Shown: positions 1-8,873 of the stretch, piece by piece
Layout of the letters: every line of letters starts with the position of its first letter
How positions within the stretch are numbered: the first letter of the stretch is position 1
Source: Panonychus citri
Taxonomy: Eukaryota; Arthropoda; Arachnida; Trombidiformes; Tetranychidae
DNA: 64,000 nt
Assembly: GCF_014898815.1 (NCBI RefSeq)
Contig: NW_026515546.1
Coordinates: 2,466,501-2,530,500, forward strand
Direction: 5' to 3'
Position numbers and translations under genes: made by a program
Notes under the pieces: model-generated
What the model was told of the DNA's origin: nothing
Databases searched by the model: none
Seen by the model: only the letters and a program-made list of their open reading frames with translations

Positions 1-1400
1 ATTTTGGTCCAAAAGGATTAGAATATAATATTGGTCGAGTTTGTGTCGGTGGATCTGATTTCTCTACACATCCTTATACTTATCAAGATGATCACCAAGA
101 TTTAGATTGGTCACACTTTTCATTGACCACTGAAGATTTTCAATACAAAGTAAGTTACTTGACATTATTGTTAATTTTTTGTATGATTTTTTAATTGATT
201 GAATATCTATCTGTGTGTTTTTAGATTCCTTTGATTAAAATGGCCAATGAACTTTCGGGAGGATTGAAACTCTTTGGTTCTATGTGGTCACCACCATCTT
301 GGATGAAATACCAAGAAAGGATTAATGGTACTGGAGTGTTAAAAGGAGATCCTGGTGGACCTTATTGGAAAGCGATGGCTACTTATTTGGTCAAGTGAGT
401 GTTGATTATATTGGTTCATTAGTCAATCTAATTTGATATAATGTAATAGGTTTTTAGATGAGTATAAGAAGAATGGACTTGAGTTCTGGGGACTGACTAC
501 TCTTAATGAGCCGAGTGCTGGTTTTAAGCCAAATTACAGATTCAACTCTCTTGGTGTATCAGCGGAAATGTTCAGAGATTGGATTGCAAATGACCTTGGT
601 CCAGAATTGGAAAAAGCTGGTTATGGAAAAGATAAACTTAAATTGATGATTGTAGATGATAATATATCCTTGGTGTTTTTATATGTTACCAGAATTCTCG
701 GTTCTTCCCAATCATCAAAATATGTTTCTGGTATCGCTACTCATTGGTATGAAAATGAAGCATTTGGTTATAGTGATTTTGAACGAGTTCATGAAATGTT
801 TCCTGATTATTTCATTCTTCCAACGGAGGCTTGTGTTGAAGGAGATCGTAAGTTGACCGTTAATCCAAATAAATAAAATTTCTTAGATCAATAGATTGAT
901 TGTGATCTTCTTTGAATTTGATGCACTAATCCGAATCTATTTTGATTCCAGCAAACCTTGGGTCTTGGAATCTTGGTGAGCGATATACTTCCGATATCAT
1001 TGAAACTCTCAATCATTGGGGAACTGGTTGGGTTGATTGGAATTTAGCTCTCGATATGATCGGTGGTCCTAATTGGGTTTCCAATTTCGTCGATGCTCCG
1101 ATTATCGTTAACTCTCAAGCTCGTGAATATTACAGACAACCCACTTACTATGCTTTAGCTCATTTTACTAAATTTCTAAAACCAGGATCAACCAGATTAG
1201 GTTTCGATGTGATCAGAAAAGATCCAAATGTTAAATCAACTGTATTCAGAAATATCGATGATCAAATTGTAATTGTTTCTCTAAACAAAAATGATTATCC
1301 AGTTAATTTAACAATTAATTTCACTCCATCTCAAACTACTAATAGTATTGGTATAACTCTGGGTCCTAAATCAATTGAAACAATCGTAATCAATAAATAA
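1..1400 (+). CDS. GBA1-like: Glucosylceramidase copy 1 (GH30), 5' end outside window
   Basis: Lysosomal or secreted acid beta-glucosidase that hydrolyses glucosylceramide to glucose and ceramide. Visible exons are 1-149 (partial), 225-394, 450-847 and 952-1400, with GT-AG introns of 75, 55 and 104 bp. The acid/base glutamate lies in the LNEPSAG motif of exon 3 (about 507-527) and the nucleophile in the TEAC motif (about 823-834). The stretch LNHWGTGWVDWNLALD in exon 4 is typical of the family. The 3' end carries AATAAA-like signals (AAATAAATAAACTC, about 1430). A second copy starts at 2264. Relative to it, this copy lacks about eight residues just after the nucleophile motif and differs strongly between about 660 and 1000, so its activity is uncertain. 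Identity of the family is clear; the upstream half of the gene is not in the window. Confidence 0.9.
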
Positions 1401-2263
1401 TGGTCAAAACTAACTTGATCAAAATTCTTAAATAAATAAACTCAATTTCTAATACTTGCGATTAAATTTAATCTCTTAATCTATTTGATATCATCATTTT
1501 ATCAATAATGTAAAAGAATAACAGAATTGTTAAATTCCTTGTTAATCTAAATTCAAAGATCAAAATTCAGATGATTGAATTATGATTTATGCTAATCCAG
1601 TTTAATTGTTTCACTTAGTTGTTTTTTTTTCAAAACAATTATTAATATTTTGGAGTAAATCCAAACAATTGGGGAAATCCTATTATCCTTGATTTGATTG
1701 CCAAATGTTTATAAATGATTACCATTTGGTATCAATTTTAACCGAAATCAATAGTGATTAGCTACAATTATCAAGCCATAATTGAGATTTCCAGCAAAAA
1801 AGTTAATCAGTTATATCAACAATTAATGTGTTATTCTTAATTGTTGTTGTATATTCCATTAAATCATCAATTGTTTGTCTATTTCCTTATCAAACAATTT
1901 AACACTCACTTGAGTATAAACTTCAACTATCAATTACTTAGTAGGAGTTTATGAATTATTAAATTGCATATGATTACTTAATAGGAAGAGACAATTTGAA
2001 CAATCAAAGTTACTAAATTGTTTATTAATATGAATTAAATCAATATTATCTAACGAGTGTTTGATATTAATCAATGATTAGCTTGATTGACCCGTTGATT
2101 TTTGCTGCCTGATTACAATTATCTTCCTATTTATAACAATTAGGAGTTAGAAATGTTGTTTATATTAATAACGTTTTCCTTTGTCTTATCAACGAAAAAT
2201 ATATGAACAAATTAATTTAATTGCAGTTTTTTCATTAATTGTTGAGTTAATGGTAGAATAACA
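1401..2263. other. Intergenic spacer between the two glucosylceramidase copies
   Basis: AT-rich DNA with no ORF or recognisable RNA gene. The first 70 bases after the copy 1 stop match the 3' flank of copy 2 closely, so the duplicated unit reaches to about 1470. The promoter of copy 2 must lie here; I see no distinct motif beyond AT-rich stretches. Confidence 0.6.
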
Positions 2264-4045
2264 ATGAATTCAAGAGTCTTAATTGTTTTCCTAGTGAGTG
2301 TTGCTATTATCAAAATTGCAACGAGTGATGATTGTTTAAAGAAAACATTTGGAGCCGAATCATTTGTTTGTGTTTGTAATGAGTCTCATTGTGATCCATT
2401 AATTGATACGATTAATTATTCTGATGGATTAATTTATTCATTTACTAGTGATAAAGATGAGCAGCGATTTAATCAACGTACCTTTACACCCGACCAACTA
2501 TCGGTTATTGATCAACAATCAATTGTCTTGAACATTCATGTTAATGATACCAAACAACAGATCATTGGTTTTGGTGGTGCTTTTACTGATGCTTCAGGAA
2601 TTAATATTAATTCACTTCCGGCTGATTTACAAGTTCTATTGTTGAGAGATTATTTTGGTCCAAAAGGATTAGAATATAATATTGGTCGAGTTTGTGTCGG
2701 TGGATCTGATTTCTCTACACATCCTTATACTTATCAAGATGATCACCAAGATTTAGATTGGTCACACTTTTCATTGACCACTGAAGATTTTCAATACAAA
2801 GTAAGTTACTTGACATTATTGTTAATTTTTTGTATGATTTTTTAATTGATTGAATATCTATCTGTGTGTTTTTAGATTCCTTTGATTAAAATGGCCAATG
2901 AACTTTCGGGAGGATTGAAACTCTTTGGTTCTATGTGGTCACCACCATCTTGGATGAAATATCAAGAAAGGATTAATGGTACTGGAGTGTTAAAAGGAGA
3001 TCCTGGTGGACCTTATTGGAAGCGATGGCTACTTATTTGGTCAAGTGAGTGTTGATTATATTGGTTTATTAGTCAATCTAATTTGGGATATAAATTGATA
3101 TTCTTTTGATTGTATTGATACAATGTAATAGGTTTTTAGATGAGTATAAGAAGAATGGACTTGAGTTCTGGGGACTGACTACTCTTAATGAGCCGAGTGC
3201 CGGTTTTAAGCCAAATTACAGATTCAACTCTCTTGGTGTATCAGCGGAAATGTTCAGAGATTGGATTGCAAATGACCTTGGTCCAGAATTGGAAAAGGCT
3301 GGTTATGGAAAAGATAAACTTAAATTGATGATTGTAGATGATAATGTTTCATTAGTCGTTCTTTATGCTTCAAGAATATTAGGCAATTCTACCTCAGCTC
3401 AATATGTATCTGGTATTGCTATTCATTGGTATGAACATGAAGAATTTGGGCATGAAGCTTTCGAAAAAGCTCATGAAAAGTGGCCTGAATATTTCATTTT
3501 ATCAACTGAAGCTTGTGATGGTGTTTGGGCCGATAAAGGAGGTAAGATATGAATAAATGATTATGCCACAAAATAAAGTTTTATTTTTACGTCAAGTTAA
3601 ACTTGGAGCTTGGAATCGAGCAGAAAATTACGCGATAGACATAATCGAAACCCTCAATCATTGGGGAACTGGTTGGGTTGATTGGAATTTAGCTCTCGAT
3701 ACGATCGGTGGTCCTAATTGGGTTTCTAATTTCGTCGATGCTCCGATTATCGTTAACTCTCAAGCTCGTGAATATTACAGACAACCCACTTACTATGCTT
3801 TAGCTCATTTTACTAAATTTCTAAAACCAGGATCAACCAGATTAGGTTTCGATGTGATCAGAAAAGATCCAAATGTTAAATCAACTGTATTCAGAAATAT
3901 CGATGATCAAATTGTAATTGTTTCTCTAAACAAAAATGATTATCCAGTTAATTTAACAATTAATTTCACTCCATCTCAAAGTATTAATAGTATTGGTATA
4001 ACTTTGGGTCCTAAATCAATCGAAACAATCGTAATCAATAAATAA
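2264..4045 (+). CDS. GBA1-like: Glucosylceramidase copy 2 (GH30), one-base frameshift in exon 2
   Basis: Complete paralog of the gene at the window start. Exons: 2264-2800, 2876-3044, 3132-3541 and 3597-4045, with introns of 75, 87 and 55 bp. The protein begins with a hydrophobic signal peptide (MNSRVLIVFLVSVAIIKIA), as expected for a lysosomal or secreted enzyme. The acid/base (LNEPSAG, exon 3) and nucleophile (STEAC, end of exon 3) motifs are both present, and the residues after the nucleophile (DGVWADKG) fit the family better than copy 1. Exon 2 has GGAAGCG at about 3017-3023 where copy 1 has GGAAAGCG. This loss of one A shifts the frame and gives an early stop inside the intron. Because similar one-base homopolymer losses occur in other genes of this window, I favour an assembly error over a true pseudogene. 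Confidence 0.85.
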
Positions 4046-4120
4046 TGGTCAAAACTAACTTGATCAAAATTCTTAAATAAATAAACTCAATTTCTAATAC
4101 TCGCGATTAAATTTAATTTC
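2651..4120 (+). repeat. Tandem segmental duplication, copy 2 of the unit at 1-1470
   Basis: Positions 1-660 match 2651-3346 and 1001-1470 match 3645-4115 almost base for base, introns included. The match is interrupted by a diverged patch (660-1000 against 3346-3644) and by about 32 extra bases in the second intron shown of copy 2. Beyond the downstream end, copy 1 runs into unique DNA and copy 2 into MITE-like sequence. Confidence 0.85.
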
Positions 4121-4123
4121 GTA

Positions 4124-4230
4124 TTCACCAACTGTAATTAAAAGCAGTAATCAACTAATGCTGAGATCAGACCGCTTCCTAGTTCAGACTAAAAAGTTGT
4201 TTCACCAAGCCCGAGTTAGTTGATTCCCGA
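4124..4230 (+). mobile_element. Truncated arm of a PIF/Harbinger-like MITE
   Basis: Starts with GTATTCACCAACTGTAATTA and stays similar for about 100 bases to the left arm of the complete element at 5115. Shared blocks include TAATCAACTAAT and AGTTGTTTCACCAAG. No matching right end was found before 5100, so this is a partial or decayed copy. It sits exactly where the duplicated glucosylceramidase 3' flank stops matching. Confidence 0.6.
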
Positions 4231-4239
4231 TCGTAGTTA

Positions 4240-5100
4240 AAAAAAATGGACGCTCTGGCACAGAAGAAGTAGACTCTGAATCCGACGCATACACAAACAG
4301 GTCCAATTTACAATGGACTTATGAAAGCAAATATGGATACCGATGCGAGTATTATGCAATTTCGAACAAATTTCCTTTCTGGTATCGAAGAATGATGTAA
4401 ATATATGTTTAGAGAAATTTATCTAAAAAGTCCCTTAACGAGCAAAATTCCAATGTAAATTCCACTCCAAATGTTATTTCTCCGAAAAGTGGTTTTCCAG
4501 ACAAAATATTATCAACCATCTTTTCCCTTTTTTTATAAAGTTCCTTGTTGCTATTGTGATGGTGTTCATTCTAGTAAAAAAACTTTTATAAACATTTGTT
4601 GGAATTTCATAAAGACAAAATGCAGCAATCCAATCGGTTATTTAGCGAATAGACATAGAATCGCAACTTCAATCCAATGTTATGGTTTTTATTTCATTTG
4701 CATATTTGATAAAGTATCGAGATGAATTACAACAACTTTACTTTCATATCGTAGACGAAGTCATGAGATTGAATAACAAGAGACAGGAAGACGTCGATCT
4801 TTTGGTAAGTAGATTACCGATTCTGATCATGATCATTGGTCAATTAGAAACATCTAATTAACATTACCGCTTCTTCTTGCTTTTTTCTCTCATTTTTACC
4901 CATTAGAATCGTAGTCAAGCAATGAGAGCGGAATAAATTCCAGCTGATGCTCGACTCAGATCAATCCTTTTGGATCCAGCACTTTCATGTTCGAGCGTAA
5001 AAAATTTGTTTACTTGAAGACAAAGAGTAACTTATTCTCGAAAAGCAATTTGGCTAAGATGTGAACAAAAGTATCATGCATTTGTATAGAAATTGTATAC
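4240..5100 (+). other. Degenerate sequence with a possible exon pair
   Basis: No gene recognised. Around 4722-4804 an open stretch encodes ELQQLYFHIVDEVMRLNNKR and further charged residues, ends at a good donor (GTAAGT, 4805) and is followed by a pyrimidine-rich acceptor (CCATTAG, about 4906) and 15 more codons before a stop. Upstream the frames are broken. It may be a fragment of a decayed gene or transposon; the origin is unknown. Confidence 0.3.
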
Positions 5101-5114
5101 ATTTTTCATTCTTA

Positions 5115-5485
5115 GGCCCATATTCAACAACCGTAATTAAAAGCTGTGATCAACTAATCCTTAGATCAGATCGATTCTGAGTTTAGACTCAAGAGTTGTT
5201 TCACCAAGTCCGATAAGTTGATTTTTATGCTAGAGAAAATTGTAGAAAAATAATAGGACATAACGATATTTATCAATTTATGTAAAAAAATTAAAAAAAA
5301 ATGAGCAAGAACGAAAAAATGAGGAAAAAAGTCATAATCAGAAGTCAATCGTGGTAATTACCAAGATTAAATTTTGATCAAGACTTCCGAGATCAAGACT
5401 TGATCATGGTTGGTGAAACACAAAAGCTGTGATAGGCTGATTCAAATCTAGACTCAAATTTAATTACGGCTGGTGAATACGGGCC
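5115..5485. mobile_element. PIF/Harbinger-type MITE, 371 bp
   Basis: Non-autonomous element with imperfect terminal inverted repeats of about 27 bp: left GGCCCATATTCAACAACCG, right (reverse complement) GGCCCGTATTCACCAGCCG, both continuing into TAATTAAA. It is flanked by a 3-bp TTA direct repeat (5112-5114 and 5486-5488), the target site preference of PIF/Harbinger elements. It contains no coding capacity. Interior bases 5229-5310 match a fragment near 54,096, so the family is dispersed in this genome. Confidence 0.85.
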
Positions 5486-5488
5486 TTA

Positions 5489-6476
5489 ATCTATTGTAAT
5501 CTATTATATCATATTTGGTGCGATGAATTATTAAAACCACAATTAGTTTTACGATAAAATTTTTATCTTAGTATTACTGAGTATCATAGAGTGAAGAGTC
5601 ACAGTACTTTTAATTCTCCCATTAAAAGTGAATTGATTCTCCCTGTAAACAAATTGACTTGATTTCCCGATTTTTTTGCGGCTTTTACTAACGGTAAGAA
5701 TTATTTTAATTTAGCTCTAATTTCATTTAATAACTTCAATTAATTTAGATGATGTTGATTAATATACAATTTTACATAAATGTTTCAAGTCACAAGGATA
5801 TGGTTATTTAAGCAGAAAATTGATTCGCAAAAATATCGTTTACAGTCACATGAAGTGCTTCGAGCTCGCAATAGATGAGTAAATCTTTCAATAAACCAGC
5901 ATGGGCTTTCTTGAGATATAATTGTTTAAACTGGTTAGCAAGAGGCAGATTAACTAAGTAAAGTAAGTTAACTAACTATCTAGTGCTAACTTTTCAACTT
6001 TGGGCATCGAGAAACTTTTTTCGTTGATAACAGAAACAGTAAACCTTTGAATGAGCCAACTTTACGAGCAAAGAAAAGTAAATAGCTCAAGTTCGTGCGA
6101 GATGCATCTAATATTTGGAGAAATGATTTATTAATAAATTTTCACATTAGTTGATATCAAATAAAAGTGTTGTTTTACACAGATACTAGTACTTACTTCC
6201 AAGTTAGGGAAAAATTTAATAATATCAATCCGCTATAAATTGGTTTTCTTTTTCAGAGATAAAAGACCAGTCTTTGAAAGCACTGAAAGTGAAGATCCTT
6301 AAAAGAGAAAAAAAGAATTGAAAAATAGTTGTTGATGCACTCATGCTTGAGAAAAGATTGTTAACAGTTTACTTCCCAATGTGATATTTAACTTTTCTAC
6401 ATCGGTCCACAACCAAATTTTCCCATGATAAACAAACTAAAAAATAGCCAAAAAAGAACTCTCAAAATTAAGTTAG
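5489..6476. other. Unassigned intergenic DNA
   Basis: About 1 kb of AT-rich DNA between the MITE and the retroelement. I see no ORF, inverted repeat or recognisable fragment here. Confidence 0.5.
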
Positions 6477-6747
6477 TGTAACAAACACTTTAAAAAAAGA
6501 ACAATTTATTTATTAGCACTGTGGGTAACTATACCCCTGGTCGCCATGTCAAAAATGGCCGAAAAATCAGTCCTTAAATTAACCTTAACAAAAAGGTTTA
6601 ATTGAGCACTCTATTTAATGTAGGCACATGAAAACCTTTACATAGGTGCACAGATTATTAACAAATTACAACTTAATTTAATTAAATTTACTCTTATAAG
6701 AAAAATAAAACAATGTAAAAAGTGATCCCCGTAAGGGTGCCAATTGT
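6477..6747 (-). mobile_element. Deleted LTR-element remnant: 96-bp LTR tail plus leader stub
   Basis: Positions 6477-6572 are identical to 6748-6843, the R/U5 end of the neighbouring LTR. The 175 bases between the two blocks are not LTR. Read on the minus strand, the bases directly after the LTR at 6748 include TGGCACCCTTACGGGGATC (about 6723-6741), which begins with TGG like a primer-binding site. The layout fits an internally deleted element that shares the LTR at 6748-6987 with the large element, i.e. a tandem LTR-LTR-LTR array after deletion. Confidence 0.6.
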
Positions 6748-6987
6748 TGTAACAAACACTTTAAAAAAAGAACAATTTATTTATTAGCACTGTGGGTAAC
6801 TATACCCCTGGTCGCCATGTCAAAAATGGCCGAAAAATCAGTCATTATATTGGTGGTGAGGGAGAATATCTTCTCCCTCACCCTCATCTTCTTCTTCAAA
6901 AATTATCCAATAAGGATAACCAGGTACCACGTGAGAGGTGGTACCTGGTTGAACAAAGAAACTGGTGGTGTAACCAGTTTGGTTACA
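6748..6987 (-). repeat. Downstream LTR, 240 bp
   Basis: Bounded by TGTAAC at 6748 and GTTACA at 6987, short inverted ends typical of LTRs. It holds a perfect 13-bp stem with a 7-base loop (6918-6950) and a smaller stem AAACTGGT/ACCAGTTT near the end. AATAAA on the minus strand (about 6780) may be the polyadenylation signal. The bases just inside the element (minus strand, CCCCCGAAGAAC) are a poor polypurine tract. Confidence 0.75.
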
Positions 6988-7156
6988 GTTCTTCGGGGGT
7001 ACATAGAAAAGTATCAACGTCCTCGTTGATTTACAATTATTAGGAAATTAATTAATATATAATATTATCCATCACCGGACATTATTTACAAAGTATATAA
7101 AAAAATATAAACGATATTAAAATACAGAGTTAATACAGTTAAGGTTGACAGACGTA

Positions 7157-8536
7157 TCAGTCTAGAGTGATTATTTCGATCGGATTATTTGAATGCAATT
7201 GGAGCCAGTGATGAATATTTTGTCCCATTTTTACCATATCTCGAACGACTTCAGCTGTGGGGACAGGAATGTTTTTATCTTTCATCTTTTGTAATTCGAT
7301 GTACGCTTTAAGAGTGACTCGAGAATCTCTCTCAGGAGAATGTCCAATGGTTACATGTTTATCATCATCTCTACGTAATTTTTGATGATTAAAGAATAAA
7401 AATTTATCTAATGAAACTAATCCTATTGGTTGCTGTCCAGGCCATAGATCTTGTAAGTCAACGTGTTGGATGAACGATGCTTTTAGTTTAGATGTCGTTA
7501 ACTCGAGTTTATTCAAATCGTCTTTCCCTTGTGTTAATAATCTTCTTCCGATGGCTAATTCTCGTACTTGTTGACATATCTCGTCCAGGCTTAATCCTGT
7601 TGCTAAATCATTGATTTGTAGTCCAGTGATTCGAGTATTTGGGTTTGATATTGTAGTGTTTTTTACCTGAGCATAATATACTGTTTGTATTCTAATTACA
7701 TTTCCAAACCATCCTGATAAATGAACGCTTCCTACACCATTATTTCCATCACCTTCGATGTCAAGGGATAATGTTTCTTTTTTATTATTTTTCGGGCCAA
7801 TCGGAACATATTTTTCTAAATGTTCTGGTATTGGATTATTTAGGTTTTTCCAAAAAGGTTTACCTCCATATGCTTCCCTTAATTTTCTTCTTCTAACTCG
7901 TCGTTGTTCTCGTGCATAGGAATATTTTGTTGGTCTAGATTGTACCACGGTATTTATATTTACTTGTTGATCAGTTTTAAAAGGTAATTCAGGACAATTT
8001 TTTCTGAAGTGACCAGGTTCACTACAGTATGAGCAGTATTCACAATTTATCTTAGTGTGGTTAAAGCGGAAGCATAGGGAACAATGTTTTTCTGGTAAAT
8101 CGATAAGATTGATTTTTGTTGAGTTTCTACTGTTCTGGTAATTTAGTTTTCTAGTGTAATATAATAAGTTTTGGTGAGCAGTTTGTAATTTGTCCGGGTG
8201 GTTTGCTGTGACTGTTAACTTCGTGAATTTGTTCATCTCTTTTGGGGTGCCACATATATCATAATCTGGTGATACTAACTCTGGTCTCCAAACATGACCA
8301 TAGTAATTAGTGTATTTAGAGGCGAAGATCGACAAAATCAGATAACATTTTCTAAATACTGAACTTGGTGAAACTGGTTTAAAATGATTGTTATAATCTT
8401 GATTAGTTTTCTTTTTTTGTTTTGATGAAATGAAGAAACCTGGACCGTTTTTTAGTTGTAAATTTTCCATTTTCTTTTGGAAAGCGATTAGCTTTGGATC
8501 TGGAGAGGCATTTGTTGCATTCCAGTCGTCTTCCAT
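7157..8536 (-). CDS. Accessory zinc-knuckle protein, 459 aa, downstream of env
   Basis: Function unknown. The middle of the protein has a Cys/His cluster: CSLCFRFNHTKINC followed by CSYCSEPGHFRKNC, the second being a retroviral-type CX2CX4HX4C knuckle (residues about 165-185). Shortly after comes an Arg-rich stretch, REQRRVRRRKLREA (about 210-223), of the kind that binds RNA or acts as a nuclear localisation signal. No protease, polymerase or membrane segment is visible. The ATG at 8536 lies one base after a strong splice acceptor (pyrimidine-rich tract ending ACAATTAG), so it is probably made from a spliced subgenomic RNA. The spacer upstream holds seven of the repeated hairpins. It could be a second, Gag-related nucleic-acid-binding protein or a regulatory RNA-binding protein; the sequence does not decide. 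Confidence 0.75.
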   Translation of the reverse strand: MEDDWNATNASPDPKLIAFQKKMENLQLKNGPGFFISSKQKKKTNQDYNNHFKPVSPSSVFRKCYLILSIFASKYTNYYGHVWRPELVSPDYDICGTPKEMNKFTKLTVTANHPDKLQTAHQNLLYYTRKLNYQNSRNSTKINLIDLPEKHCSLCFRFNHTKINCEYCSYCSEPGHFRKNCPELPFKTDQQVNINTVVQSRPTKYSYAREQRRVRRRKLREAYGGKPFWKNLNNPIPEHLEKYVPIGPKNNKKETLSLDIEGDGNNGVGSVHLSGWFGNVIRIQTVYYAQVKNTTISNPNTRITGLQINDLATGLSLDEICQQVRELAIGRRLLTQGKDDLNKLELTTSKLKASFIQHVDLQDLWPGQQPIGLVSLDKFLFFNHQKLRRDDDKHVTIGHSPERDSRVTLKAYIELQKMKDKNIPVPTAEVVRDMVKMGQNIHHWLQLHSNNPIEIITLD

Positions 8537-8575
8537 CCTAATTGTAAAATAAAGAAAAGAAAGAAGAAAATTTCA
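8537..8575 (-). other. Predicted splice acceptor for the accessory ORF
   Basis: On the minus strand a run of about 30 mostly pyrimidine bases (TTTTCTTCTTTC... TTTATTTTAC) ends in AATTAG immediately before G-ATG of the 459-residue ORF. The matching donor would lie in the long leader; I could not pick one. Confidence 0.55.
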
Positions 8576-8586
8576 ATTATTCATCT

Positions 8587-8858
8587 ACCCCAAATCACCG
8601 GAGTTTTGAATAATAAGTATTAAATTACCCATCACCGGGCTGATTGAAATTTTATCATAAATTTGAATTTTAATACCCAATCACCGGGTTAATCAAACTT
8701 TTATCATTAGAACTTCGAAAACCCAATCACCGGGTGAAAAGATGATTTTGGTTTAATTTATTCTATTCCCATCACCGGGTGAATTGAATTTATCATTATT
8801 TAATTAATTTTATCTCCATCACCGGAGAATTTCGAAAACCTGCCCCAGCACCGGAGCA
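8587..8858 (-). repeat. Cluster of seven short hairpins with conserved GGTGAT/GGTGCT loop
   Basis: Between the env stop and the accessory ORF there are seven copies of a motif that on the sense (minus) strand reads stem-CC-GGTGAT-GG-stem (variants GGTGATT, GGTGATTT, GGTGCT). They lie at 8587-8604, 8628-8639, 8675-8689, 8721-8735, 8768-8779, 8813-8828 and 8841-8858. Outer stem bases change but keep pairing (ACCC/GGGT, TCTCC/GGAGA, TGCTCC/GGGGCA). Five more copies lie elsewhere in the element (7068-7079, 10951-10968, 13294-13309, 15088-15103, 15168-15181). They occur nowhere else in the window as far as I can see. Confidence 0.75.
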
Positions 8859-8873
8859 TTGATTTTATTTGTA

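Noticed and set aside
4124..5485. One large Harbinger element spanning both MITE arms
   Set aside because: The element at 5115-5485 is complete with its own TTA duplication, and the arm at 4124 is in the same orientation as its left end, so they are separate copies.
6792..7043. Two overlapping plus-strand ORFs
   Set aside because: They lie inside the LTR and its edge, antisense to the element, with no conserved feature.
8587..8858. CRISPR-like array (regular short repeats with spacers)
   Set aside because: Spacing is irregular, the repeat is about 12-18 bases with variable stems, the same motif occurs inside coding sequence, and the genome is eukaryotic.
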